NCBI RefSeq assembly: GCF_001713475.1
Contig: NZ_CP016499.1
Span: forward strand, 248,001 to 312,000
DNA length: 64,000 nt
DNA from: Agrobacterium sp. RAC06
Lineage (GTDB): Bacteria > Pseudomonadota > Alphaproteobacteria > Rhizobiales > Rhizobiaceae
Direction of reading: 5' to 3'
Shown one piece after another: positions 37,283-46,060 of the stretch. The notes under the pieces are model-generated. The model was not told the DNA's origin. It ran no database searches and was given only the letters and a program-made list of their open reading frames with translations. Numbering within the stretch: the first letter of the stretch is position 1; every line of letters begins with the position of its first letter. The translations under genes and the position numbers were made by a program.

Positions 37283-38195
37283 GATGGAAGATCCTGACAA
37301 GAACAATGACGCGATCCTGATAACCGGGCCGACCGCCAGCGGCAAGTCTGCGCTCGCGCTTCAATTCGCCCGTCGCCATAACGGCGTCGTCATCAATGCC
37401 GACAGCATGCAGGTCTACGACACGCTACGCGTCGTCACTGCCCGCCCGGGCGAGGCAGAGATGGGTGGCGTGCCGCACGAGCTCTATGGTCATGTCCCGG
37501 CCGGCCGGACCTATTCGACCGGCGACTGGTTGCGTGAAGCGGGTGCGCTGGTCGAACAGTTGAAGCACGAGAAGCGTCTTCCGGTGTTCGTCGGCGGCAC
37601 CGGGCTCTACTTCAAGGCGCTGACCGGCGGGCTTTCGGAAATGCCCGCAATCCCGGCCGACCTGCGGGTGGAGATCCGCCAGCGGCTTCAAACCGAGGGT
37701 GCCGATGCGTTGCATCGGGAATTGGCTGAGGTAGATCCGGCGATGGCGCAGCGCCTCAGTCCGGGCGATGGTCAAAGGATCGTGCGGGCGCTCGAGGTGT
37801 TCCGAGCGACAGGACGGTCGATCGCCGAGTTTCAGAAGCAGTCCGGACCGCAGCTGGTCGATCCGGATCGCGCCCGCAAGCTCGTGGTCCTGCCAGATCG
37901 CACGGTGCTGCACGACCGGATCAACAGGCGCTTCGAGCTGATGATGGACGAGGGGGCGATCGAGGAGGTCGAAGCGCTTCGGTCGCTTGGCCTGAAGCCG
38001 GAGATGCCTGCCATGAAGGCGATCGGCGTGGCGCAAATCGCCGACATGCTTGCCGGCCGGATTAGCCGAAACGAGGCGGTCGAGCGCGCGTCTGCTGCGA
38101 CGCGCCAATATGCAAAGCGCCAGATGACCTGGTTCCGTAACCAGATGGATGAAAGCTGGGAGCGGGTCGACCCGGCAGTTTTCCGGTTCGACTGA
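37281..38195 (+). CDS. miaA: tRNA dimethylallyltransferase
   Basis: A 304-aa enzyme that isopentenylates A37 of UNN-reading tRNAs. The P-loop is ITGPTASGKSAL, followed by INADSMQVYDTLRVVTARP, VFVGGTGLYFKAL and the C-terminal TRQYAKRQMTWFRNQ. Two tandem ATGs (37281, 37284) are possible. No ribosome binding site can be placed outside the serB coding sequence. It converges with the HerA-type gene after 3 nt. Confidence 0.94.
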   Translation: MMEDPDKNNDAILITGPTASGKSALALQFARRHNGVVINADSMQVYDTLRVVTARPGEAEMGGVPHELYGHVPAGRTYSTGDWLREAGALVEQLKHEKRLPVFVGGTGLYFKALTGGLSEMPAIPADLRVEIRQRLQTEGADALHRELAEVDPAMAQRLSPGDGQRIVRALEVFRATGRSIAEFQKQSGPQLVDPDRARKLVVLPDRTVLHDRINRRFELMMDEGAIEEVEALRSLGLKPEMPAMKAIGVAQIADMLAGRISRNEAVERASAATRQYAKRQMTWFRNQMDESWERVDPAVFRFD

Positions 38196-38198
38196 CGT

Positions 38199-40331
38199 TT
38201 AGTCGCGCTTGTAGAGGCTCGATAGCGGCTTTTTGAGAATGCTCTCGCGCAGGGAGGAACCACCTTCGCGGCGCAAGGGCTGGGAGCCGAACGTTGCCGA
38301 GGGGGGATCGCCAGCCGTGGTGTGAGCCGGAGCCGGGGCTTCCATGCGTTGGCGAGGCGCGTCGTCGATACCGGGACGGGGCAGCATGTCCGGACGGTAG
38401 GGCTCGATCGTCGGCGTCTCCGAGGCTGGCAATGCCTGTCGCTGGATCGGCGTCTCGAAAGGCTGACGCGTCACGGGTGACGGTGATGTCATCGGGAAAG
38501 AGGCTGCGGTCGGTCGCGCCGGTGGCTGTGGGGCAGGCGAAGGGCGCAGCGTTTCGAAGGCTCCGTCGTCGTCGAACTCTTCATCGTCATAGAGGCCTTC
38601 CGGCGCAGACGGCATGCCGCCGAAACTGGTCTCGAAGCTCTGCTGGAAGGCTGAGATGTCCGGCCCGGCGATGGCACGCATACGACCGACAATGGTGCGC
38701 AGATCGACGGTGTCAGGCGTTTCTTCGGTCTGTTTGGCGTTGACGCCGTTGGCTTTCGGCAGCGCCGACTCCGCCACACGGGTGAAGCGCATGCGCATGG
38801 GAACGGCGATCGCCTCACCGAAGGCGATGGCTTCGCCGTTGCCGATCGAGGAAATGAAGCTGGTGGTCGAGATCGAACTGTCGGGGATGGCCGAGCGGAT
38901 GATCTCCTGGTCGCGGTCGTTGGCAAGGCGCATGGCAAACAGCGTCGAGCACTGCGACAGGATCGTCTGGTCGAGTTCGCCCGGGCGCTGGGTGATTACA
39001 CCCAGCGAGACGCCGTATTTCCGGCCTTCCTTGGCGATGCGGGCGATGGCCTGGCGCGTCGGGAAGAAGCCGAGAGTGGGGTCGGCAGGCACGTAGCGGT
39101 GGGCCTCTTCGCAGACGACGAGCATGTGGATCGCGCCGTTCGACCAGAGCGCCAGTTCGAAGGCCATGCGGCAGAGAACCGAAGCAACCGAGTTGACGAC
39201 TTCCGACGGTATGCCGGCAAGCTGGAAGGTCGAGATCGGGCGGTCGTCACCCGGGATGCGGAAGATATGCGCGATCGTCTCCATGATCGTGTCGCTGATC
39301 GTATTGTTGGAGAACATGAAGTGATAGCGCGGGTCGTTGACCGCCGACATGATGCGCATTTTCAGCGAGCGCAGGAATGGCTTTTCGCCGCGACCTTCCA
39401 GACGTCCGATGCGCTCGTCGATGAGCGCGAGCAGGTCGGCGATGCGGTAGGGCACCGGTGTGTCGGCGGTCATCGAGCTCTTGTCGGCCATGCGCCGCAT
39501 CAGGGCGCTCTCGTTGCCACGGAAGGCGCGTTTGGCTTCGGGCATCAGGTCGCGCAGGATGTCGAGTTCTTCGGCAACTGGCGGGCGGCCGCGGAACAGG
39601 ACTTCGGCAAATTCGTCGAGGCGCATGAGCCAGAAGGGCAGGTCTAGCGTGTCGGTGTCGATGACGACGGCAAGCTCGGGGAAGGCGGCGGCAAATTCGT
39701 TATGCGGATCGAGAATGAGGATGCGCAGCTTCGGATCGCTTTCGATCGCCTTGCGCAAGAGCAGCGAAACGGCGGTCGATTTGCCAACGCCGGTCGAGCC
39801 GACCACGGCGAAGTGCTTCGACAGCATGGACGGGACATGGATCGTTGCGTCGATCGTTTCGTCCTGGGTGAGCTTGCCGATGACTGCTGTGTCGCCGAGG
39901 CGGGTGTCGTAGATGCGCAGAAGATCGGCCGCACGAATGCGGTGGGCGATGGCTCCGAGATAGGGATAGCGCGAGATGCCGGTCGAGAAGAGTTCCTGGC
40001 CGTCTTCGTGAACGTAGACTTCGCCGAGCAGTTCGACCTCGATGAGAAACTGGTTGTCGGCCCCTTCGCCCCAGTCCTTGCCCTCCGTCTGCATGGAATA
40101 GGCGAGTGCTACGACGCGGTTCTTGCCAACGGTGATCGAGATCAGACGACCGACGGACCAGAGCTCCGTGAGATCCGTGCCGCCGTCTTCGGCGACGGCT
40201 GCAATCGTTGCACGCGCGCCGTTGCAGGCGACGACGCGTCCGAGCATCCGGTTGCCAGGCCGCATGCCATCGCGGCGGTCTTGATCTCCGGCTGCGCCGG
40301 ACTTGCGAAGATCATCATTCAACAAGCGCAT
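38199..40331 (-). CDS. HerA-type DUF87 ATPase
   Basis: A 710-aa protein. An N-terminal barrel (~25-160) precedes a HerA/FtsK-like ATPase with Walker A VVGSTGVGKST and Walker B MLVVCEEAHRYVP, and GVITQRPGELDQTILSQC. The last ~190 residues are Pro/Gln/Arg-rich and likely disordered, ending SLYKRD. HerA proteins act as hexameric DNA translocases with a NurA nuclease in archaea; no NurA is encoded here. A role in DNA processing is inferred only. It diverges from the ilv leader. Confidence 0.87.
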   Translation of the reverse strand: MRLLNDDLRKSGAAGDQDRRDGMRPGNRMLGRVVACNGARATIAAVAEDGGTDLTELWSVGRLISITVGKNRVVALAYSMQTEGKDWGEGADNQFLIEVELLGEVYVHEDGQELFSTGISRYPYLGAIAHRIRAADLLRIYDTRLGDTAVIGKLTQDETIDATIHVPSMLSKHFAVVGSTGVGKSTAVSLLLRKAIESDPKLRILILDPHNEFAAAFPELAVVIDTDTLDLPFWLMRLDEFAEVLFRGRPPVAEELDILRDLMPEAKRAFRGNESALMRRMADKSSMTADTPVPYRIADLLALIDERIGRLEGRGEKPFLRSLKMRIMSAVNDPRYHFMFSNNTISDTIMETIAHIFRIPGDDRPISTFQLAGIPSEVVNSVASVLCRMAFELALWSNGAIHMLVVCEEAHRYVPADPTLGFFPTRQAIARIAKEGRKYGVSLGVITQRPGELDQTILSQCSTLFAMRLANDRDQEIIRSAIPDSSISTTSFISSIGNGEAIAFGEAIAVPMRMRFTRVAESALPKANGVNAKQTEETPDTVDLRTIVGRMRAIAGPDISAFQQSFETSFGGMPSAPEGLYDDEEFDDDGAFETLRPSPAPQPPARPTAASFPMTSPSPVTRQPFETPIQRQALPASETPTIEPYRPDMLPRPGIDDAPRQRMEAPAPAHTTAGDPPSATFGSQPLRREGGSSLRESILKKPLSSLYKRD

Positions 40332-40462
40332 TCTCCCTGCTGGCGCAAGCTTATGGGGGCGCGCTTAAAATTTCGTGTAACGCATTAGGCTGGCGGTGAT
40401 GATTCATCATTGTCTGCGCAACAAACTTTCGCTTCGGCGTCGGAAATTTTGCAAAAGATGCG

Positions 40463-40491
40463 TTGACGCTTGCGGGCTTTCTGGCTAACAC
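40463..40491 (+). promoter_or_regulatory. Promoter of the ilv leader
   Basis: A sigma-70-type pair: TTGACG at 40463-40468, a 17-bp spacer, and TAACAC at 40486-40491. Initiation 6-9 nt later would fall at 40497-40500, on or right next to the leader ATG at 40500. Confidence 0.7.
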
Positions 40492-40499
40492 TTCGACCC

Positions 40500-40556
40500 A
40501 TGAAAAACTCGGTTGCACTTATCGTGGTGGGACGGCGCATGGGCAGGATGGTGTAA
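40500..40556 (+). CDS. ilvBN attenuator leader peptide, 18 aa, probably leaderless
   Basis: The frame MKNSVALIVVGRRMGRMV then TAA contains Val-Ala-Leu-Ile-Val-Val in the middle, a run of regulatory branched-chain residues as in ilv leader peptides. No Shine-Dalgarno is present and the predicted transcription start coincides with the ATG, so translation is probably leaderless, as established for the rhizobial trp leader. Ribosome stalling at the Val/Leu/Ile codons would control the following hairpins. Confidence 0.8.
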   Translation: MKNSVALIVVGRRMGRMV

Positions 40557-40582
40557 CCATCCGGCGATAGCCACCCATGCGC
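40535..40582 (+). promoter_or_regulatory. Attenuator pause hairpin
   Basis: A perfect 9-bp stem GCGCATGGG (40535-40543) / CCCATGCGC (40574-40582) encloses a smaller hairpin GGATGG-tgtaa-CCATCC. It overlaps the last codons of the leader peptide, so a ribosome finishing or stalling there changes whether it can form. Confidence 0.75.
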
Positions 40583-40590
40583 TAGATGAC

Positions 40591-40614
40591 AGGCTCCTCA
40601 AGGGGCCTTTTTTT
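40591..40614 (+). terminator. ilvBN attenuator terminator
   Basis: Stem AGGCTCC (40591-40597) / GGGGCCT (40602-40608) with a TCAA loop and a run of seven T. It lies 35 nt after the leader stop and about 55 nt before the ilvB start, the expected place for an attenuator. Confidence 0.85.
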
Positions 40615-40669
40615 ATGCCCTGAACCGGGTTATCAGCCCCAAAACCAAGAAGGCAGATGGAAACACAGC

Positions 40670-42448
40670 ATGACGGGTAAAGACAATCAGATGACTGGCG
40701 CCGAGATCGTCCTGCGCGCGCTCAAGGATAACGGTGTCGAACATATCTTCGGCTATCCCGGCGGCGCCGTGCTTCCGATCTATGACGAGATCTTCCAGCA
40801 GGAAGACATCCAGCACATCCTCGTGCGCCACGAGCAGGGTGCCGGCCACGCAGCTGAGGGATATGCGCGCTCGACCGGCAAGGTCGGCGTCATGCTGGTC
40901 ACGTCAGGTCCTGGCGCCACCAATGCGGTGACGCCGCTGCAGGATGCTTTGATGGACAGCGTTCCGCTCGTCTGCATCTCCGGCCAGGTTCCGACCTCGC
41001 TGATCGGTTCGGATGCCTTCCAGGAATGCGATACCGTCGGCATCACGCGTCCCTGCACCAAGCACAACTGGCTGGTCAAGGACGTCAACCAGCTGGCCTC
41101 GATCATCCATGAAGCCTTCCGGATCGCCCAGACGGGCCGTCCGGGTCCGGTCCTCGTCGATATCCCGAAGGACATCCAGTTCGCCACCGGCACCTACACG
41201 CCGCCGGATGCGCACAAGGCGCTGAAGAGCTACCAGCCAAAGGTTTCGGGCGATGCCCGCGCCATCCAGGCTGCCGTCGAGCTGATGGCGACGGCTCGCC
41301 GTCCGATCATCTATTCGGGTGGCGGCGTCATCAATTCCGGTCCGGAAGCCACCAAGCTGCTGCGTGAACTGGTCGGTCTCACCGACTTCCCGATCACCTC
41401 GACGCTCATGGGGCTCGGCTGCTATCCGGCTTCGGGCAAGAACTGGCTTGGCATGCTCGGCATGCATGGTTCCTACGAAGCAAACATGGCGATGCATGAC
41501 TGCGACGTCATGGTCTGCATCGGTGCGCGCTTCGACGACCGTATCACCGGCCGCCTCAACGCGTTCTCGCCGAACTCGAAGAAGATCCACATCGACATCG
41601 ATCCGTCGTCGATCAACAAGAATGTCCGCGTTGACGTTCCGATCACCGGCGATGTCGGTCGCGTTCTCGAAGACATGGTCCGCGCCTGGCGTGCCCTGCC
41701 GAAGAAGCCTGAGGCGTCGCAGACGGCCGAATGGAATGCCAGCATTGCCAAGTGGCGGGCTCGCAATTCCTTCGCCTACACGCCGTCCAAGGACGTCATC
41801 ATGCCGCAATATGCGCTGCAGCGGCTTTATGAGCTGACCAAGCATCGCGACACCTACATCACGACGGAAGTCGGCCAGCACCAGATGTGGGCGGCCCAGT
41901 ATATCGGCTTCGAGCAGCCGAACCGCTGGATGACCTCGGGTGGCCTCGGCACGATGGGTTACGGCCTGCCGGCCGCAATCGGCGTCCAGGTCGCACATCC
42001 CGACGCGCTCGTCATCGATGTCGCGGGCGATGCCTCGATCCAGATGTGCATTCAGGAAATGTCCTGCGCCATCCAGTACGAGCTGCCGGTCAAGATCTTC
42101 ATCCTCAATAACCAGTACATGGGCATGGTGCGCCAGTGGCAGCAGCTGCTGCACGGCAACCGCCTGTCGAGCTCCTATACGGAAGCCATGCCTGACTTCG
42201 TCAAGCTGGCGGAAGCCTATGGCGCGGTTGGCATCCGTTGCGAAAAGCCCGACGATCTCGACGGTGCCATCCAGGAGATGGTCGACGTGAAGAAGCCTGT
42301 CATCTTCGACTGCCGTGTCGCCAATCTCGCCAACTGCTTCCCGATGATCCCGTCGGGCAAGGCCCATAACGAAATGCTGCTGCCGGACGAGGCGACCGAC
42401 GAAGCGGTTGCCACTGCCATCGATGCCAAGGGCCGTCAGCTCGTCTGA
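40670..42448 (+). CDS. ilvB: Acetolactate synthase large subunit
   Basis: A 592-aa TPP- and FAD-dependent enzyme making acetolactate or acetohydroxybutyrate, first common step for Val/Leu/Ile. FGYPGGAVLPIYD and the catalytic Glu in LVRHEQGAGHAAEGYAR are near the N-terminus; the TPP motif is GDASIQMCIQEM...NNQYMG. The ATG at 40670 (MTGKDN) is chosen because it follows the attenuator. It is followed 17 nt later by the small subunit. Confidence 0.96.
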   Translation: MTGKDNQMTGAEIVLRALKDNGVEHIFGYPGGAVLPIYDEIFQQEDIQHILVRHEQGAGHAAEGYARSTGKVGVMLVTSGPGATNAVTPLQDALMDSVPLVCISGQVPTSLIGSDAFQECDTVGITRPCTKHNWLVKDVNQLASIIHEAFRIAQTGRPGPVLVDIPKDIQFATGTYTPPDAHKALKSYQPKVSGDARAIQAAVELMATARRPIIYSGGGVINSGPEATKLLRELVGLTDFPITSTLMGLGCYPASGKNWLGMLGMHGSYEANMAMHDCDVMVCIGARFDDRITGRLNAFSPNSKKIHIDIDPSSINKNVRVDVPITGDVGRVLEDMVRAWRALPKKPEASQTAEWNASIAKWRARNSFAYTPSKDVIMPQYALQRLYELTKHRDTYITTEVGQHQMWAAQYIGFEQPNRWMTSGGLGTMGYGLPAAIGVQVAHPDALVIDVAGDASIQMCIQEMSCAIQYELPVKIFILNNQYMGMVRQWQQLLHGNRLSSSYTEAMPDFVKLAEAYGAVGIRCEKPDDLDGAIQEMVDVKKPVIFDCRVANLANCFPMIPSGKAHNEMLLPDEATDEAVATAIDAKGRQLV

Positions 42449-42465
42449 CCGGGAGGAAAAAGATC

Positions 42466-43038
42466 ATGAACGCTCATCTTCAGCCGACCGGTTCGGCCTA
42501 TTTCATCGCCAAGGAAACCTCCGCCATCGAGAGCCATACGCTCTCGGTGCTCGTCGACAACGAGCCCGGCGTTCTCGCCCGCGTCATCGGCCTGTTCTCC
42601 GGTCGCGGCTACAACATCGAGAGCCTGACGGTCTCGGAGACCGAGCACGAGGCGCATCTGTCGCGCATCACGATCGTGACGCGTGGAACGCCTGGTGTGC
42701 TTGAGCAGATCAAGGCGCAGCTCGAGCGCATCGTGCCAGTGCACCGCGTCCTCGACCTGACGGTTCGGGCTAAGGAGCTCGGCCAGGAGCGGCCGATCGA
42801 GCGGGAGGTGGCGCTGGTGAAGGTCGTTTCGACCGGTGAAATGCGTGCCGAGACGCTTCGGCTTGCCGATGCCTTCCAGGCGAAGGTCGTGGATGCGACG
42901 GTCGACCATTTCATCTTTGAGATCACCGGCAAGTCATCGAAGATCGACCAGTTCGTCTCGATCATGAAGCCGCTCGGGCTCAACGAGATCTGCCGCACCG
43001 GCATTGCTGCGATGAACCGCGGCCCGCAGGGCATGTAA
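42466..43038 (+). CDS. ilvN: Acetolactate synthase small regulatory subunit
   Basis: A 190-aa subunit (IlvH type) with an N-terminal ACT domain beginning HTLSVLVDNEPGVLARVIGLFSGRGYNIESL, which binds valine and confers feedback inhibition. The C-terminal domain begins near REVALVKV. GGGAGGAAAAAG precedes the ATG. A terminator follows at 43062-43089. Confidence 0.96.
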   Translation: MNAHLQPTGSAYFIAKETSAIESHTLSVLVDNEPGVLARVIGLFSGRGYNIESLTVSETEHEAHLSRITIVTRGTPGVLEQIKAQLERIVPVHRVLDLTVRAKELGQERPIEREVALVKVVSTGEMRAETLRLADAFQAKVVDATVDHFIFEITGKSSKIDQFVSIMKPLGLNEICRTGIAAMNRGPQGM

Positions 43039-43061
43039 GGAATTCGGTAATTCCTGAAGTG

Positions 43062-43089
43062 AAAAGGGCGGCCTCGCGGTCGCCCTTTT
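43062..43089 (+). terminator. Terminator after ilvN
   Basis: AAAAGGGCG (43062-43070) pairs with CGCCCTTTT (43081-43089) around a GC-containing loop, ending in six T (43085-43090 onward), 23 nt after the ilvN stop. The A-run on the left lets it also serve the minus-strand arsR-like gene. Confidence 0.85.
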
Positions 43090-43103
43090 TTGTTGCCGGC
43101 CTT

Positions 43104-43643
43104 TCAGTTCATGCCGAGGAGATCGAGAAGGCCCATTTGTTGCGGCGCCGGGGGCGGATCGGCCTCTGCCTTCTTCGGCTTTTCCTTGGCCGGTTTGTCG
43201 CTCGCCGGCTTCATCTTGGCTTTCTTCTCGGCCTTCGTTACCGATGGGGCGGTCTCGGCTGCGTCGTTCTTCTTCTTGGCAGACTTTTTCGGCGGCGCTG
43301 GCACATCCGCTGCCGCTTCCACTTCGGCCTCGTCGTCTGGTACCGTGGTCGTGGTCAGCATGGCAGTCAGTGCATGCCGCAGGGCCGCCGGCCTCAGGCT
43401 GTAGTGGATATACTGGCCCTTCTTCTCGCCCTCGATCAGCTCGGCATTTTCGAGGATCGAGAGGTGCTGGGAGATCGAAGGCTTGGCCATGTCGAAGCGG
43501 GCGGCGATTTCGCCGGCGGTCAGGGTTGATTGGGAGAGGTGTACCAGCATCATGCGGCGTGGATCGGAGGCGAGTGCGTGGAAGACGCGGGACGAGATCT
43601 TGTCCATTGCCGGATGTATTTCGGTTTTTCCGCGCTTTGCCAT
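43104..43643 (-). CDS. ArsR-family regulator with basic low-complexity tail
   Basis: A 179-aa protein. Residues ~10-100 form a winged helix of the ArsR type (SRVFHALASDPRRMMLVHL, FDMAKPSISQHLSILENAELI, wing GQYIHYSLR). It has no metal-binding CxC motif, so it is closer to the SdpR-like group. After residue ~105 comes an Ala/Lys/Pro-rich tail (about 65 residues) capped by QMGLLDLLGMN, a hydrophobic end that looks like a conserved peptide. A candidate operator lies at 43684-43703. Confidence 0.88.
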   Translation of the reverse strand: MAKRGKTEIHPAMDKISSRVFHALASDPRRMMLVHLSQSTLTAGEIAARFDMAKPSISQHLSILENAELIEGEKKGQYIHYSLRPAALRHALTAMLTTTTVPDDEAEVEAAADVPAPPKKSAKKKNDAAETAPSVTKAEKKAKMKPASDKPAKEKPKKAEADPPPAPQQMGLLDLLGMN

Positions 43644-43683
43644 GTGGTCCCTCAGTCGTGCGGCTCTTTCTCCGCAATTCTCG

Positions 43684-43703
43684 AATTAGGCAATCTCCTA
43701 ATT
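43684..43703. promoter_or_regulatory. Candidate ArsR operator
   Basis: AATTAGG (43684-43690) and CCTAATT (43697-43703) form a 7-bp inverted repeat separated by six bases, 41-60 bp upstream of the ArsR start. Size and symmetry suit a winged-helix dimer; autoregulation is inferred. Confidence 0.5.
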
Positions 43704-43804
43704 TCCTGAGGGGCTGGCGTAAAGTGCTGGAAATGCTGGGCCTGTGGATAGATCGCGATTTTCCGATGCATGGGAGAGGATCGGGCGCCCGGGCTCTCTC
43801 CCCT

Positions 43805-44650
43805 TTACAACATCGCCAGCGCTACTTTCCGGGACGGTGGCGGGAAGGCCGCGTCCAGACGTGCCCAGTCTTCATCGGAGATGTCGAGATCGACCGCCTC
43901 GCGATTTTCCTGCAGGCGGCGCAGGTTCGAGGTCTTCGGGATCGGGATCACGCTTTCGCGCTCCAGCAGGAAGGCGAGCGCGACCTGTGCCGGAGTCGCC
44001 TGATAGGCCTTGGCGATGTGGATCAGTTCAGGGTGCTGGAGGATGCGGCCCTGCTCGATCGGCGAATAGGCCATGACCGGGATCTGGTGCTCCTGGCACC
44101 AGGGCAGGAGGTCGAATTCGATGCCGCGGCGGGAAAGATTGTAGAGGACCTGATTGACGGCACAGTTCCCGCCATCGGCCACCGAGAACAGTTCCTCCAT
44201 GTCATCGATATCGAAATTCGAGACGCCCCAGGCGCGAATGCGGCCGGCCGCCTTCAACTCTTCCATCGCAGCGACTGTGTCTTCGAGTGGGTGTTCTCCC
44301 CGCCAGTGCAGGAGATAGAGATCGAGATGATCGCTCCCCAACCGGTCGAGGCTGGTATGGCAGGCCTTGATCGTGCCGTCGTAGCTGGCATTCCAGGGCA
44401 GGACCTTGGAGACGAGAAAGGCGTCTTCGCGCCGATCCTTCAGCGCTTCGCCGACAATGCGTTCGGCGCCGCCATCGCCATACATTTCGGCCGTGTCGAT
44501 CACGGTCATGCCAAGGTCCAGTGCCAGCCTGATGGCATCGACTTCGGCTTTCGCGGCGGATCGATCCTCGCCCATCATCCATGTGCCGAAGCCGAGGCTC
44601 GGGACCTCTGCGCCGCCCGGCAAGGTGACAGTCGGGATGGTATCATGCAT
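43805..44650 (-). CDS. Aldo/keto reductase
   Basis: A 281-aa NADPH-dependent reductase with a TIM-barrel fold. The tetrad is visible: Asp and Tyr in [14 protein letters not shown], Lys in FLVSKVLP, and His in [12 protein letters not shown]; a C-terminal [12 protein letters not shown] contributes the cofactor site. The ATG at 44650 has GAGGAG upstream. The substrate is unknown. It diverges from the LysE-type exporter. Confidence 0.92.
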   Translation of the reverse strand: MHDTIPTVTLPGGAEVPSLGFGTWMMGEDRSAAKAEVDAIRLALDLGMTVIDTAEMYGDGGAERIVGEALKDRREDAFLVSKVLPWNASYDGTIKACHTSLDRLGSDHLDLYLLHWRGEHPLEDTVAAMEELKAAGRIRAWGVSNFDIDDMEELFSVADGGNCAVNQVLYNLSRRGIEFDLLPWCQEHQIPVMAYSPIEQGRILQHPELIHIAKAYQATPAQVALAFLLERESVIPIPKTSNLRRLQENREAVDLDISDEDWARLDAAFPPPSRKVALAML

Positions 44651-44806
44651 CGTGAAGCTCCTCGAGGCGGGGTGTGCGAAGGATAGCGAGGCGGTCCCGC
44701 GAGGCAAGCGACAAAGTCCCGCTCCTTCGTGTCACCATTACAAGAATGGTGATGGCGTGGGCTCAAAGGACAGATAGGCTGACATAAAAATCCGGGAGAA
44801 ACATCC

Positions 44807-45400
44807 ATGTCGGCCGATACGCTTCTGGCGCTTGTGGTCTTTGCCTTCGCGACCTCGATCACCCCGGGGCCGAACAACATGATGCTGTTTGCGTCGGGGG
44901 TGAACTTCGGCTTCCGCCGGACCATTCCGCATATGCTCGGGATCGGTGCCGGATTCTTCTCGCTGCTGATCGGTGTCGGCCTCGGCCTCGGCGCTATTCT
45001 TTCGGCCTATCCACCTGCCTTCATCGCGCTTAAGGTTGCAGGCGGGCTCTATCTCCTCTGGATCGCCTGGAAAATCGGTTCGTCACGCACGATGGGTGAG
45101 GGGGAGGCCAAGGCGCGACCGATGAGCTTCCTGGGGGCTGCCGCCTTCCAGTGGGTCAATCCGAAAGCCTGGGTGATGGCCGTAACCGCCATGGCGGTCT
45201 ATCCTAATCCGGAGCATTATGCTCTGACTGTCGGCATAGTCGCGCTGGTCTTCGCGGCCGTCAATGTTCCCAGTGTATCCACCTGGGCGGGCTTCGGCTC
45301 GGCTCTTCGGGAATGGTTGTCGGTCCCGGTGCGGCTCAAATGGTTCAACATCACCATGGCCTTGCTGTTGGTGATGAGCCTTTGGCCCATGCTCAAATAG
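44807..45400 (+). CDS. LysE family amino acid exporter
   Basis: A 197-aa, six-helix membrane protein of the LysE/RhtB family, with the signature SITPGPNNMMLFASG near residue 20 and PKAWVMA in the second half. It lies 9 nt upstream of the nitrile hydratase genes on the same strand, so may be co-transcribed, though no functional link is known. Confidence 0.9.
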   Translation: MSADTLLALVVFAFATSITPGPNNMMLFASGVNFGFRRTIPHMLGIGAGFFSLLIGVGLGLGAILSAYPPAFIALKVAGGLYLLWIAWKIGSSRTMGEGEAKARPMSFLGAAAFQWVNPKAWVMAVTAMAVYPNPEHYALTVGIVALVFAAVNVPSVSTWAGFGSALREWLSVPVRLKWFNITMALLLVMSLWPMLK

Positions 45401-45409
45401 GAAACTTCG

Positions 45410-46060
45410 ATGTCTGGTCACCACCATGAAGATCATGATCATCATCACGGGCATGATCACCACCATGACAACCGGTATTCCGATATGGAAGCCCGCGTGC
45501 GGGCGCTCGAGACTTTGCTGACCGAAAAGGGTCTGATCGATCCCGCGGCGATCGACGCCATCGTCGAGACCTATGAGACGAAGGTGGGACCGAGGAATGG
45601 CGCGCGGGTGGTGGCGAAGTCCTGGGTCGATCCCGAGTTCGCCGACTGGCTGACGCGCGATGCGACGGCGGCGATCGCGAGCCTCGGCTATACGGGCCGG
45701 CAGGGCGAGCATATGCGCGCCGTCTTCAACACCCCTGACACCCACAATTTTGTCGTCTGCACGCTGTGCTCCTGTTACCCGTGGTCGGTGCTCGGTCTGC
45801 CGCCGGTCTGGTACAAGGCGCCGGCCTATCGGTCCCGAGCAGTAATCGATCCGCGCGGTGTGCTTGCCGAATTCGGGGTGACCTTGCCGGAGGAGATGCA
45901 GATCCGCGTCTGGGATTCCACGGCGGAGCTTCGCTATCTCGTAGTGCCCTTGCGTCCTGCAGGGACGGAAGGGTTGGACGAAGAGGCACTCGCCAAGCTC
46001 GTGACGCGCGACTCGATGATCGGCACTGGTCTCGCGTTGTCGTCGGAGGTCCTGTCATGA
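45410..46060 (+). CDS. nthA: Nitrile hydratase alpha subunit, cobalt type, His-rich N-terminus
   Basis: A 216-aa subunit. The metal claw is CTLCSC in [11 protein letters not shown]; threonine after the first Cys marks the cobalt group (Fe types have serine). The first 24 residues are an unusual run of His, Asp and Gly (12 His), preceding the normal start of the domain near RVRALETLL. It hydrates nitriles to amides with the beta subunit. The stop overlaps the nthB start (ATGA). No amidase gene is nearby. Confidence 0.94.
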   Translation: MSGHHHEDHDHHHGHDHHHDNRYSDMEARVRALETLLTEKGLIDPAAIDAIVETYETKVGPRNGARVVAKSWVDPEFADWLTRDATAAIASLGYTGRQGEHMRAVFNTPDTHNFVVCTLCSCYPWSVLGLPPVWYKAPAYRSRAVIDPRGVLAEFGVTLPEEMQIRVWDSTAELRYLVVPLRPAGTEGLDEEALAKLVTRDSMIGTGLALSSEVLS

